Numbered from the stretch's first letter, positions 8,312-16,779 are shown. The stretch: DNA of 64,000 nucleotides from Candidatus Magnetocorallium paracelense (GCA_029001845.1 JAREWP010000033.1:1-64000), one strand, 5' to 3'. Translations and numbers: made by a program. The notes: generated by a model not told the origin, from the sequence alone.

Positions 8312-8653
8312 ATGTCAAAAAAAATGATGGGGAATTTAATGCGGGAAGCTCAAAAGCTTCAGGAAAAAATGATGCAAATGCAGGAAGAGGCGAAGCAGAA
8401 GACAGCTGAAGCTTCATCCGGCGGCGGAATGGTGACAGTTGTCGCAAACGGCGCAGGTCAACTGGTTTCAGTTAACATAGAGAAAGAGGCCGTAGATCCC
8501 GATGATGTGGAAATGCTTCAGGATTTGGTACTTGCAGCATGTAACGAGGCCATTAAGAGGGCTCAGGAGATGGTTGGCGACGAGATGTCCAAACTTACCG
8601 GCGGGATGCAGATACCGGGAATGTCCGACATGGCGAACTTATTTGGAAAGTAA
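8312..8653 (+). CDS. ybaB: YbaB/EbfC family nucleoid-associated protein
   Basis: A 113-residue protein of the small dimeric DNA-binding family that sits between dnaX and recR in many bacteria. The Met/Gln-rich first helix (MREAQKLQEKMMQMQEEA), the central GGMVTVVANGAGQLVSV strand pair and the late Met/Gly-rich tail match the family. AAAGGAGGG precedes the ATG. It is thought to bind DNA as a tweezer-like dimer and to be co-expressed with recombination repair; the exact role is unsettled. Confidence 0.95.
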   Translation: MSKKMMGNLMREAQKLQEKMMQMQEEAKQKTAEASSGGGMVTVVANGAGQLVSVNIEKEAVDPDDVEMLQDLVLAACNEAIKRAQEMVGDEMSKLTGGMQIPGMSDMANLFGK

Positions 8654-8659
8654 TTATCC

Positions 8660-9262
8660 ATGTCTCAGGGAATTATAGAAAACCTGATAAACGAACTTAC
8701 ACGATTGCCCGGTGTAGGAAGGAAATCAGCTCAAAGACTTGCTTTCTTCATTCTCTCCATGCCTGAGCATGAGGCAAAAGCGATTGCAGAAGCGATTATT
8801 GACGTGAAGGAGAGGGCCGGGTTTTGTTGCGACTGTTTTAATATCACAGATAAAGAGAGATGCGAAATTTGCAGCGACCAATCCCGTGACAAAAAGAAAC
8901 TCTGTGTCGTCGAAGAGCCCGCCAATATCCTGGTTTTCGAAAAAACAGGATATTTCAAAGGTCTCTACCATGTTCTTTTAGGTGCTCTTTCGCCTATTGA
9001 CGGTATTACACCAGAGAGGCTTAAGATCAGGGAACTAATTGTGAGGATAGAGAGAGACAATGTTTCGGAGGTCATCCTTGCAACGAACCCGAACACGAAA
9101 GGCGAAATGACGGCTCAGTATATTGCCGAACTGTTACGATCTCTGAACGTGACAGTCAGCAGGATTGCCTATGGTCTCCCTATGGGAGGAGATATAGAAT
9201 TCGCAGATGAAGTGACTCTTGCAAAATCTCTTGAGGGAAGACGTAAGATAATCGAGGGGTAA
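8660..9262 (+). CDS. recR: recombination mediator RecR
   Basis: A 200-residue protein acting with RecF/RecO to load RecA at gaps. The helix-hairpin-helix LTRLPGVGRKSAQRLAF (about 13-29), the Cys4 zinc site (FCCDCFNIT and CEIC, about 54-71) and the Toprim domain (VVEEPANILVFEKTG onward) are in the standard order. Length is typical. It starts seven bases after ybaB, in the same operon. Confidence 0.96.
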   Translation: MSQGIIENLINELTRLPGVGRKSAQRLAFFILSMPEHEAKAIAEAIIDVKERAGFCCDCFNITDKERCEICSDQSRDKKKLCVVEEPANILVFEKTGYFKGLYHVLLGALSPIDGITPERLKIRELIVRIERDNVSEVILATNPNTKGEMTAQYIAELLRSLNVTVSRIAYGLPMGGDIEFADEVTLAKSLEGRRKIIEG

Positions 9263-9658
9263 GCGCCGGCTCTTCACAATAAACTTCATGACCTTCCTGT
9301 GTTTCATTGTTGACTTTTTTTGCTGCTGCTTTAACAATATTGGCCATAGAACCAAGTGAGGAGTTTTCCGTCAAAGGGGCTAAATTTACCAAAAACTTAC
9401 CAATGACCGCCTCAAAATACTCCCTTTATATCATTAAACAGATTGACAAAAACAGCCTTTAATTGTTATAACTTATAATTAATTTAAACCGTTCACAAGG
9501 GGCGGTGTTCAGTGGCCGGTTTTATAAGCTTTTCTTAAAATTCTATAATTATGACCTTTCTTCGCACAAAGTTCGTTAATAATACCCTGATAAATAAGAG
9601 ACAAAAAAGGTCTGCTCTTTCAAGTTGACCACCGATTTCCGATCCCTGTGAACAAATA
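9263..9658. other. about 400-bp intergenic region with no supported gene
   Basis: Nothing convincing is found. A minus-strand open stretch (about 9262-9410) starting in this gap and running into recR has no ribosome site and no recognisable family, although its composition is not plainly random. AT content rises towards the sulfur-relay operon, so its promoter is probably in the last 150 bases. Confidence 0.4.
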
Positions 9659-9684
9659 CCCGTTTTAAAAGATATTTTAAACGG
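9659..9684 (+). promoter_or_regulatory. dyad just upstream of the sulfur-relay operon
   Basis: CCGTTTTAAAA and TTTTAAACGG are near-perfect inverses around GATA, ending a few bases ahead of the GAGGAGG ribosome site of the first gene. It could be an operator or a 5' RNA hairpin affecting translation. No known regulator motif is recognised. Confidence 0.4.
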
Positions 9685-9701
9685 TTTGAGGAGGTAAATA
9701 T

Positions 9702-9998
9702 ATGAAACTAGGTGTATTCGTGAGTCAGTACACTCAAACGAACACAACGCTCGAAAGAATCAAAGCGGACAAATTGGGCATTATACTCGTTCAAAACGCA
9801 GTGTATCACGCCGGAATTAAAGAAAACGGAAAGGCCTCTCCTATTTTGGATAAGGACGCCGAATTTTTCGCCCTTACCGAGGACCTTCAGTCCAGGGGGC
9901 TTTCGCCTGACAATGTAGACGGCAAGGTTAAGGTTGTAGATTACAATGATCTTGTCGATCTGATCATGAATGACTACGAAAAAACAATCTGGATATAG
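9702..9998 (+). CDS. DsrH/TusB-like sulfur-relay subunit
   Basis: A 98-residue protein resembling the DsrH/TusB branch (LGIILVQNAVYHAG, then a C-terminal VVDYNDLVDLIMNDYEKTIWI that fits the TusB ending with conserved Trp). It contains no cysteine, so it would be a structural rather than a sulfur-carrying subunit. It is first in a four-gene operon with two DsrE-fold proteins and TusA. AGGAGG precedes ATG. Similarity is judged by eye and the family call is moderate. Confidence 0.7.
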   Translation: MKLGVFVSQYTQTNTTLERIKADKLGIILVQNAVYHAGIKENGKASPILDKDAEFFALTEDLQSRGLSPDNVDGKVKVVDYNDLVDLIMNDYEKTIWI

Positions 9999-10007
9999 GA
10001 GGTTATT

Positions 10008-10367
10008 ATGGGAAAATTAACAATCGGATGCTTCTCTTCCCTCGTTGGCTCAATGACTCTGGATTTTGCTTTAAAACTCTCTGAAGCCGCCATAAAAAAG
10101 GGGCATACCGTAGATATGTGGTTGTCGGGAAACGCTACAATGCTTTCTAAAAAGGGACAACGTAAATTTCAGGATTATTCTTCTCTGGAAGCATCAATGA
10201 CAGAAATGCTCGGCAAGGGACTGAATGTAACTGCATGTGAAGCCTGCGCCGAAGCCAGGGGATATCACAAGGAAGATTTAATAGAAGGCTTGGGCAGAAA
10301 AAGTATGGACTGGTACCTTGCAAGCTGTTTTGAGGCGGACAGGGTATTACATATAGGAGGTGAATAA
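10008..10367 (+). CDS. DsrE/TusD-like sulfurtransferase subunit
   Basis: A 119-residue DsrE-fold protein. LTIGCFSSLVG and GHTVDMWLSGNATML form the alpha/beta core. The motif ACEACAEARGY (about 77-87) sits where TusD/DsrE carry their sulfur-accepting Cys ahead of an Arg-Gly turn. A further Cys occurs near the C-terminus (ASCFEAD). With its neighbours it probably forms a DsrEFH/TusBCD-like hexamer that passes persulfide sulfur from TusA. The stop overlaps the next start by one base (TAATG). Confidence 0.75.
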   Translation: MGKLTIGCFSSLVGSMTLDFALKLSEAAIKKGHTVDMWLSGNATMLSKKGQRKFQDYSSLEASMTEMLGKGLNVTACEACAEARGYHKEDLIEGLGRKSMDWYLASCFEADRVLHIGGE

Positions 10368-10783
10368 TGGCTGTTGAAAAAAAGATGGCTTTTATAGTCG
10401 ATAAATTACCATACAAAGCTGAGACTTCAAGATTGGCTCTGACCCATGCCATTGCAAGTCAGTCAGTAGAGATTTATCTGGAGGATGAAGACACTGTAAT
10501 CCCTGTTGTTGCTTTTGTCGGCGAAGGCGTTTTAAATTGTCTTAAGGATCAGGCGGCTCTGAAGTTATACGGTGTTACCTCTCTGGAAGGCCATATCAAA
10601 AACGCTCTGCTTCTGGATTTAGAGGTTATGGTATGTAAAGAAGACCTTGAGAAATACGGATTAACCAACGATTCCATAATAATGGATGCAGAAGAAATTG
10701 GCGGTGAAGTAGAAACCCAGGTCGTGCCTTTCGATGATATTCTTAAAGCGATGGATTCCGCTGATCATGTACTATACTTCTAA
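10367..10783 (+). CDS. DsrF/TusC-like DsrE-family protein
   Basis: A 138-residue protein, third in the operon. The N-terminal strand MAFIVDKLPYKAETSRLALTHA and the DLEVMVCKEDLEKYGL segment with one Cys match the DsrE/F fold. Its ribosome site (AGGAGGTG) lies inside the last codons of the upstream gene, indicating tight coupling. The likely role is a subunit of the relay complex; assignment to DsrF rather than DsrE is by order and shape only. Confidence 0.7.
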   Translation: MAVEKKMAFIVDKLPYKAETSRLALTHAIASQSVEIYLEDEDTVIPVVAFVGEGVLNCLKDQAALKLYGVTSLEGHIKNALLLDLEVMVCKEDLEKYGLTNDSIIMDAEEIGGEVETQVVPFDDILKAMDSADHVLYF

Positions 10784-10824
10784 AATTTAACAGTAACGAC
10801 TATTATTTGCATAAGGAGAAAGAA

Positions 10825-11067
10825 ATGTCTGATTTAATATCTCAGGAACCTACGGAAGTTCTAGATGTATTAGGAAGGGTTTGCCCCTATCCTCTGGTTT
10901 TGACGAAGAAGAAACTTCAAAAAATGGGTGATGGTACTTTATTGAAAGTATTATGCGATGCCCCGGCCTCTGCGGAAGACTCCATACCCAAATATGCTGA
11001 AAAGCAGGGTTTCGGATTCGACTCCGTAAAAGTTGAAGAACATTGGGAGCTCTATATACAAAAGTAA
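10825..11067 (+). CDS. tusA: TusA-family sulfur carrier
   Basis: An 80-residue protein with the TusA/SirA signature LDVLGRVCPYPLVLTKKKL, in which the Cys of CPxP carries persulfide. AAGGAG precedes ATG at 10825; an upstream in-frame TTG (10807) overlaps this ribosome site and is rejected. In sulfur-relay or dissimilatory sulfur systems TusA receives sulfur from a cysteine desulfurase or rhodanese and passes it to the DsrEFH/TusBCD complex, whose likely subunits precede it here. A strong hairpin ends the operon. Confidence 0.93.
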   Translation: MSDLISQEPTEVLDVLGRVCPYPLVLTKKKLQKMGDGTLLKVLCDAPASAEDSIPKYAEKQGFGFDSVKVEEHWELYIQK

Positions 11068-11077
11068 TGAACCTGTC

Positions 11078-11113
11078 GGTTACATTCCCGTTGGGGATTT
11101 CGGGAATGTAACC
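11078..11113 (+). terminator. hairpin at the end of the sulfur-relay operon
   Basis: A perfect 13-bp stem (GGTTACATTCCCG at 11078-11090 with CGGGAATGTAACC at 11101-11113) has a 10-base loop and begins 11 bases after the tusA stop. No U-run follows, so it may be an RNA-stabilising or Rho-assisted end rather than a classic intrinsic terminator. Confidence 0.6.
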
Positions 11114-11288
11114 AATTTAAATCCTCAACTGCTTACGTTTTGCTTCTAACATGTGAGTAAACCCTGTAAATCATCAAGACTTCTATCTCATCTTTTCCGA
11201 ATTCCTTCTTAAAATCCTGTAAACCCTGTCTAAATTTCTTTTTACAGATGTTCCAGCACGAAACATTTTATTTAATATAAGGAATAAT

Positions 11289-14048
11289 ATGAACGTCGTA
11301 AATGCTTTAAAACAAATAAAAATTTTGTATGTCGAAGATGAAGAAACAATCAGATCCAAATTGGGCCATATGCTTACCAGGCAATGCCGGGAGGTGTTGC
11401 TGGCGGAAAACGGCGAAACAGGACTCGACATTTTTAAGACCAATAAACCGGATATTGTAATTACTGACATCGATATGCCGGTAATGGATGGTTTAGAGCT
11501 TGTATCGAATATAAGAAAACTCAATTCCAACACACCGATCCTCGTAACGACGGCCTTTACGGAAACTTCCAAACTAATTAAACTTATTCAGCTTAAAATA
11601 GACTTTTATATTCAGAAACCCGTAAAAAGCGACGAACTGTTTAGCGCCTTACAAAAAAGCGCCTCCTATCTTATACAGGAAGAACAAGTCAGAAAACTCT
11701 CACAGGCTGTGGAGCAGAGTCCCGTAAGTGTTGTAATTACCGACACAAATGGAAAAATAGAGTATGTAAACCCCAAATTTACACAAGCCACCGGATATGA
11801 ATACAATGAAGTTTTCGGTAAAAATCCGCGTATTTTAAAATCAGGTAAACAGTCGAAGGTGTTTTACAAGGAATTTTGGGAAACCATAAAATCGGGTAAG
11901 GAGTGGAAAGGCGAGTTTCATAACAAGAAAAAAAACGGAGAGCTGTTCTGGGAGTTCGCGACAATTTCCCCGCTGATAGATGATAACGGTTCTGTAACTC
12001 ATTTTATAGCACTTAAAGAAGACATCACTGTCAGAAAAGAGATGGAAGATAATCTGAAAAAAGCAAAAGAAGAGGCCGAGGCGGCCAATAAAGCCAAGAG
12101 CTCCTTTCTGGCTGCCATGAGTCATGAAATTCGAACGCCGATGAACGGAATCATCGGGCCAACAGAACTTGTGCTCCGTACTGAATTAAACGACAGTCAG
12201 CGCGAATATATAGAGATGACAAAGGTGTCGGCGAACACTCTTTTGACAATTATTAACGACATACTCGATTTTTCCAAAATAGAGGCCGGGAAAATGGAGC
12301 TGGAAGAAGCCGAGTTCGATTTGATTTATACGCTTGAGGATGTATGTGATGCCTTTGCCGTAACAGCAGGTAAAAAGGAAATAGATTTGTATTCTCATAT
12401 TAAACCGTCGACACCTGTCATGGTGATCGGCGATCAGGTCAGGCTCAGGCAGATTTTAACAAACCTGATAGGTAACGCCATTAAGTTCACAAACAGCGGT
12501 GAGATCGTAGTGAGCATGGAAAATGCCGAACAACCGGACAATCAGTTGGCGGACAATGGTTCCTGCTTCCTCCGATTTTCAGTAAGCGATACCGGAGCGG
12601 GCATAGCGGAGGATAAGCTTGGCAAGATATTCGAGAGTTTCTCTCAAGCCGATTCGACAATTACCAGAAAGTTCGGAGGTACGGGCCTTGGTTTAACGAT
12701 TTCAAAGCAATTGACCCATTTAATGAACGGCCGTATGTGGGTAGAAAGCGAAGAAGGGCTCGGCAGCACATTTCATTTTACGGCTCAGATGGGATTAACA
12801 ACAAAGAACAATGAGCATCCCCTGTTTATTAAAGGCTCGGAACTTAGTGACAGCAATGTTCTTATTGTTGACAGCAAAAGCACTTCAATGTCGGTGTTGA
12901 GCGACATGATGGCTGGATGGGGACTCTGTTACAGCCAGGCCCGTGACGGAAAAGAGGGCCTGAGAAAGATGATAGAAGCAAATCGCCGGGGGAATGCATT
13001 CACCGATATTTTGATCAGTTCAAGACTCTCCGATATGGATGGTTTTGACTTTATTTCAAAGGTGAGAGCTAATCCCCAATTAGCAGGCAGTAAGCTGGTT
13101 GTTTTGTTAAGCAGTAAAGAGGGACAGGAATTATTAAGGTCTCAACAGAACTTCAAAGATCGTTATGAAGCAGAACACCTGACAAAGCCATTTAAAAGGG
13201 CTAAAGTTTTAAGCATCATCGCAGGGGAAAAGTTAGGTGAAATGTTTGCCGGTAATGGTATGGATGACGAGGCCGGCAAATATTTGCACACTCCACTTCG
13301 AATATTGCTTGCAGAAGATAATCCGGTAAATCAGGCAGTAGCCGTTGGAATGTTGGAAGGGCTTGGTCATCGTATGACGACAGTGGAAAATGGCAGAGAA
13401 GCAGTTGAGAGGATTAAAAGCGAAGCGTTCGATTTAGTTTTTATGGATATTGAGATGCCTGAAATGAATGGTATAGAGAGTACTCAACAAATCAGAAAGT
13501 CAGAGGAATTTAAAGAGTTGCCAATAGTAGCCATGACAGCACATGCAATGAGCAGTGACAGGGAGAGATGTTTAGAAGCGGGAATGAACGATTTTATCTC
13601 AAAACCATTCAAAATAAATGAGTTGACTGACATTATAAGTAAATATATCCCATCAAACGCCTCTGAAGCAGAGCAAAGCAGCACTCATTCTCCCGAGAAT
13701 CGAGAAAACACCCGATCATTGGATTGGCGGGAGGCCCTTGACGGACTTGGAGGAAACGAACAACTTTTAAGGAGAATAGCAACCGTTTTTTATGATGACA
13801 TACCTCTTCAGTTCGAAAAATTAAAGGCTGCCATACAGAAGAACGATCAGCATCTGGCAAGGCGACAGGCTCACTCGATAAAGGGCGCATCTTCCAATAT
13901 GAGGGCTGCACGCCTGAAAGAGGCCGCATTGCAGGTCGAAAAATCCGCTGAAAAGAACGATCTGGAAGAGGCGTCAAGGCTCTGTGCTAATCTGGAGCAA
14001 GAGTTAAATATTGTGTTACAGGAACTTAAAGAGTTACTTAATTCTTAA
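11289..14048 (+). CDS. multidomain hybrid histidine kinase (REC-PAS-HK-REC-REC-Hpt)
   Basis: A 919-residue soluble phosphorelay kinase with no membrane segment. Order: receiver 1 (about 10-125, D60), PAS (about 138-250), dimerisation domain with H279 in SHEIRTPMNG, ATPase with N-box (NLIGNAIKF), DTGAGI and GGTGLGL motifs, receiver 2 (about 530-650), receiver 3 (about 675-795, DLVFMDIEMPEMNG) and Hpt (QAHSIKGASSN, about 865). Receiver 2 lacks the phosphoacceptor: ILISSRLSDMDG has Ser where Asp is expected, so it is a pseudoreceiver. Receiver 1 precedes PAS, so the protein may itself be a target of another kinase. A related Hpt-like protein lies downstream at 14.4 kb. Confidence 0.95.
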   Translation: MNVVNALKQIKILYVEDEETIRSKLGHMLTRQCREVLLAENGETGLDIFKTNKPDIVITDIDMPVMDGLELVSNIRKLNSNTPILVTTAFTETSKLIKLIQLKIDFYIQKPVKSDELFSALQKSASYLIQEEQVRKLSQAVEQSPVSVVITDTNGKIEYVNPKFTQATGYEYNEVFGKNPRILKSGKQSKVFYKEFWETIKSGKEWKGEFHNKKKNGELFWEFATISPLIDDNGSVTHFIALKEDITVRKEMEDNLKKAKEEAEAANKAKSSFLAAMSHEIRTPMNGIIGPTELVLRTELNDSQREYIEMTKVSANTLLTIINDILDFSKIEAGKMELEEAEFDLIYTLEDVCDAFAVTAGKKEIDLYSHIKPSTPVMVIGDQVRLRQILTNLIGNAIKFTNSGEIVVSMENAEQPDNQLADNGSCFLRFSVSDTGAGIAEDKLGKIFESFSQADSTITRKFGGTGLGLTISKQLTHLMNGRMWVESEEGLGSTFHFTAQMGLTTKNNEHPLFIKGSELSDSNVLIVDSKSTSMSVLSDMMAGWGLCYSQARDGKEGLRKMIEANRRGNAFTDILISSRLSDMDGFDFISKVRANPQLAGSKLVVLLSSKEGQELLRSQQNFKDRYEAEHLTKPFKRAKVLSIIAGEKLGEMFAGNGMDDEAGKYLHTPLRILLAEDNPVNQAVAVGMLEGLGHRMTTVENGREAVERIKSEAFDLVFMDIEMPEMNGIESTQQIRKSEEFKELPIVAMTAHAMSSDRERCLEAGMNDFISKPFKINELTDIISKYIPSNASEAEQSSTHSPENRENTRSLDWREALDGLGGNEQLLRRIATVFYDDIPLQFEKLKAAIQKNDQHLARRQAHSIKGASSNMRAARLKEAALQVEKSAEKNDLEEASRLCANLEQELNIVLQELKELLNS

Positions 14049-14097
14049 TTTTCTGTAACGACTCAGGTATACAAGGCTGAAGCAAAAAATCAACCAA

Positions 14098-14249
14098 CAG
14101 CAGTCAGCTATCAGCGGTCAGCCATCAGCTAAGGAAAGAATTGAGGTTATGCCAATAATAAATAAGCTTCACCTTATAGGTGAATCTGGCTTGAACCATA
14201 AAGTGTTGCAATTAAAGAGCTGACAGCTGATGGTTGACTGCTAAATGCT
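14098..14249. repeat. intergenic repeat family B, copy 2 (inverted)
   Basis: This is the reverse-oriented relative of the element at 611-751. It begins CAGCAGTCAGCTATCAGCGGTCAGCC and ends GCTGACAGCTGATGG...GCTAAATGCT, with the internal GGTGAA/AAGCTT block inverted. It lies between the hybrid kinase and the Hpt-like gene. Confidence 0.75.
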
Positions 14250-14254
14250 TTTTT

Positions 14255-14352
14255 TAGATCAAATGAATTTGATGCGTTGATCAAAAATAAGCTTGTAATT
14301 TTATCGATAACGTCTTTTTTTTAACAGTCTTCAGCCTTTAGTCTATACACTT
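14255..14352. repeat. intergenic repeat family F, copy 2
   Basis: About 98 bp closely matching 23446-23541: AAATGAATTTGATGCGTTGA..., AAGCTTGTAATTTTATCGATAACG and CAGCCTTTAGTCTATACAC. A shorter copy is at 3231-3303. It ends some 50 bases before the Hpt-like start. Confidence 0.7.
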
Positions 14353-14403
14353 AAGTAGTCACAATTTCCTTTCGGATCATAGACTGAGAATGGTGCGGGA
14401 TAG

Positions 14404-14763
14404 TTGAAAAACGAAAAAACCTCTCCAATGACAATTGATATCGCAGGGCTGAATCAAAGAGTGGGCGGCGATAAATATCTTTTAAAAAAGATATTAACAG
14501 CCTATTGCGAAGACATGCCAAAGAAGTTGAGCAGCCTGAAGCAGGCATTGGATGACGGCGGCGCAGAGACCATAATAATGCGAGCCGACAACATTGCCGG
14601 AGCGTCAGTCAATGTAATGGCAAGGCAAATTGCCAAGGCCTCTTCGGACTTAATGGAAGCAGTGAAGCTGGGAGATATTGAGAAAGCATATGTCATGTTG
14701 GCGAGAATGGAGACAGGTTACAAAAGACTTTTAAAAATCCTGGACGATCCGTTTGAGCTGTAG
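14404..14763 (+). CDS. Hpt-like protein lacking the phosphoacceptor histidine
   Basis: A 119-residue protein whose helices (LLKKILTAYCEDMPKKLSSL, then a central helix, then KLGDIEKAYVML) align with the Hpt domain at the end of the upstream kinase. The key motif reads ADNIAGAS where the kinase has AHSIKGAS: His is replaced by Asp (D62) and the conserved Lys by Ala. It cannot accept phosphate on His as the normal domain does. It may bind a receiver as a decoy or phosphatase modulator, or be decaying. It starts at TTG 14404 or possibly ATG 14428; the ribosome site is weak. Confidence 0.75.
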   Translation: MKNEKTSPMTIDIAGLNQRVGGDKYLLKKILTAYCEDMPKKLSSLKQALDDGGAETIIMRADNIAGASVNVMARQIAKASSDLMEAVKLGDIEKAYVMLARMETGYKRLLKILDDPFEL

Positions 14764-14785
14764 GAATGCGGTGGGAAAAGTTCTC

Positions 14786-15124
14786 CTACTCCCCGGACTC
14801 TCCTGAAATAAAAAAGAATATAAGCTCTTCCTTTTTACTCATTTTATGATTCTCTTGCAAATGTTCTTCAAGGAAATAGGGATCGACATCGATCCGATTA
14901 ATTTCTTTTTCTAAATTATCTCTTCTCTTTTCAAGCATGACAATATTTTCTTTTATTCTTTTTTCAGTCTCCTTCAATTCTGCAAACTTTAAAATTCCCA
15001 TATCATCAAGCGTAAAACCATAAGCGATAAAAAACGCTGAGGCCAAAAAACAGAGAAAGAAATTGCGATCTCTTTTCCTCTTTATTTCAAGCACTTGATC
15101 TCTTAATGAAAGGCTGTTTTTCAT
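14786..15124 (-). CDS. FtsB/DivIC-like septum initiator protein
   Basis: A 112-residue single-pass membrane protein. One hydrophobic segment (FFLCFLASAFFIAYGF, about 22-38) is followed by a coiled coil (FAELKETEKRIKENIVMLEKR onward) and a conserved-type end with DPYFLEEHLQENHKMSKKEE, matching the DivIC/FtsB pattern of short bitopic division proteins. The family links the divisome core FtsQLB. The basic, coil-prone N-terminus is cytoplasmic. It is not next to eno, its usual partner, so the call is by shape. Confidence 0.7.
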   Translation of the reverse strand: MKNSLSLRDQVLEIKRKRDRNFFLCFLASAFFIAYGFTLDDMGILKFAELKETEKRIKENIVMLEKRRDNLEKEINRIDVDPYFLEEHLQENHKMSKKEELIFFFISGESGE

Positions 15125-15204
15125 AATTATAATATTTATCGGACAAATGACAGATAAAGTTTACAGCATATCCCCCCTGATCGGTTACGATTATCCTAAA
15201 AAAA

Positions 15205-15338
15205 AGCATTTAGCTGTCAGCCATCATCTGTCAGCTCTTTAATTGCAACACTTTATGGTTCAAAACACTTTCACTCATATGATGAAGCTTATTATTGGCA
15301 TAACATCAATTCTTTCCTTAGCTGAAGGCTGACTGCTG
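15205..15338. repeat. intergenic repeat family B, copy 3
   Basis: AGCATTTAGCTGTCAGCC at the left, then AACACTTTATGGTTCAAAACA, GATGAAGCTTATTATTGGC and the end GCTGAAGGCTGACTGCTG. Same orientation as 611-751. It occupies most of the gap between the FtsB-like gene and the next minus-strand gene. Confidence 0.75.
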
Positions 15339-15465
15339 TTTTTTTTATTTATTATATCAGATTTTAAGGGAAAATAGCAGATATTTCAGTTGTATGGAGA
15401 TTATTCAGGTTGGTATAGAGGTGACTCTCTCTGCCAAAGCTTTCGTAACTACTGAGAAATTACTA

Positions 15466-15948
15466 TCACTCTTTCTTATTTATCTCTTTCCACGTTTCGA
15501 ACAGCTCATTTTTAAGATTTAATAATTCAACTTCTCTATCTATTTTATCCTGTTTCTTATCTAAATAATTCTTAACTTTGTCACTGCCAAACCTTTCAAT
15601 TTCTTTTAAAAAATTTACAGCCCCGTGAAGCAGTCCGGGATCCCGGCATATATGTAAAACCGAATTATTATTAAACTTAATTTTTGCCCTTAGATTTAAA
15701 AAATTTGGATTAGTGATCAGAACACTTAAATTTTCGAAATCTTTCTTGTGAGTAACAAGGGTAAAGACTCCCTTTATACACAGCGCTGTCAACATTCTCT
15801 GGCAGTAATATCCATTCTTTATCTTACCTTGTTTTAAACCTTGAACAAGGTCATTAACCACATAAGTTCTCTCACCGAATTGACTTACAATATCGTCAAT
15901 AAACTCTTTTTCCTTATCAGAAAGGATTACTAAAAAATTTTTTTTCAT
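15466..15948 (-). CDS. uncharacterised 160-residue soluble protein
   Basis: No family is recognised. The protein is charged and lacks a signal or membrane segment. It begins MKKNFLVILSDKEKEFIDDIV, has three cysteines (YYCQRM, ALCIKG, HICRDPG) and ends in a Lys/Glu-rich helix (KVKNYLDKKQDKIDREVELL onward) that may form a coiled coil. The start is preceded by AT-rich sequence with weak GAGAGAAT. It is bounded on both sides by family B repeats, so it is a single-gene unit. Confidence 0.6.
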   Translation of the reverse strand: MKKNFLVILSDKEKEFIDDIVSQFGERTYVVNDLVQGLKQGKIKNGYYCQRMLTALCIKGVFTLVTHKKDFENLSVLITNPNFLNLRAKIKFNNNSVLHICRDPGLLHGAVNFLKEIERFGSDKVKNYLDKKQDKIDREVELLNLKNELFETWKEINKKE

Positions 15949-16011
15949 ATTTTCATTCTCTCAATTTTTCAGTAAGTAACTACTCACATGTATAAACCGG
16001 CAGTTGAAGAG

Positions 16012-16148
16012 TTTAGCTGTCAGCCATAAGCTTTTTAATTGCAATACTTTATGGTTCAAAATACTTTCACCAATAAGGTGAAGCTTATTATTAACATAAC
16101 ATCAATACTTTCCATGGCTGAAGGCTGACCGCTGATAGCTGACTGCTG
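16012..16148. repeat. intergenic repeat family B, copy 4
   Basis: TTTAGCTGTCAGCCATAAGC at the left, an AATACTTTATGGTTCAAAATA core, then CTGACCGCTGATAGCTGACTGCTG at the right. Same orientation as copies 1 and 3. With copy 3 it brackets the gene at 15466-15948. Confidence 0.75.
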
Positions 16149-16167
16149 TTATTAGGATCAATACAGC

Positions 16168-16626
16168 CTATTTATACTCAGCCAATTCCAGCAAAACCCC
16201 GTCGGGGTCCAGAAAATAAACCAGTGTCTTATGCCCGGCCTCATGCTTAATTACACCAGAGGGAACCGTAACCGGTTCACTGTAGAAATTAACCTCCCCT
16301 TTATCGAGCTTTCTACATATCCCCTGAATATCATCTACACGAAAAGCAATATGGCGCAACCCAAGTGTGTTGGCATTTGAGTTATCTGCAATGTAGCCGC
16401 CGGCAGGGTTAAAATATTGTAACAGTTCTATACGCGGTTCGCCGCCTGGAGCTCTAATGTATGCAACTTCTCCCTCCACATCCTTCAGACCTACAACTTT
16501 GTCTATCCACTCACCCTTCAATCTGGCTCGTCTAAACAGAGTAAAACCAAGTAGTTCCGTATAGAACGTAATGGACTTCTCTAAATCTTTTACAACGATA
16601 TTTATGTGATCGATGTTCTCTATCAT
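16168..16626 (-). CDS. VOC-superfamily protein (glyoxalase/dioxygenase fold)
   Basis: A 152-residue metal-binding VOC protein. MIENIDHINIVVKDLEKSI gives the first beta-alpha-beta-beta-beta unit with the first His ligand; later ligands are probably in RIELLQYF (Glu), LRHIAFRVDD (His) and VLLELAEYK (Glu), a H/E/H/E set. This fits lactoylglutathione lyase or methylmalonyl-CoA epimerase relatives. The start at 16626 gives the normal N-terminus; the longer frame from 16704 adds an unlikely hydrophobic leader. Substrate not assignable. Confidence 0.85.
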   Translation of the reverse strand: MIENIDHINIVVKDLEKSITFYTELLGFTLFRRARLKGEWIDKVVGLKDVEGEVAYIRAPGGEPRIELLQYFNPAGGYIADNSNANTLGLRHIAFRVDDIQGICRKLDKGEVNFYSEPVTVPSGVIKHEAGHKTLVYFLDPDGVLLELAEYK

Positions 16627-16779
16627 TTTTATCTTATTTTTATCCAATGAAATATATTCCTGATTTCGCAGGAAATAAAAAATCAGCCTGTGCTGAATTA
16701 TCACAACCGGACCAACACATCATGGTAACACCTTTGGCAGACTTTTGTCACTCTGCAGGCAGGCGAAAGAGGGAAAAAT

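Noticed and set aside
9180-9392. 70-residue minus-strand frame over the recR end
   Set aside because: No ribosome site and half of it overlaps recR antisense.
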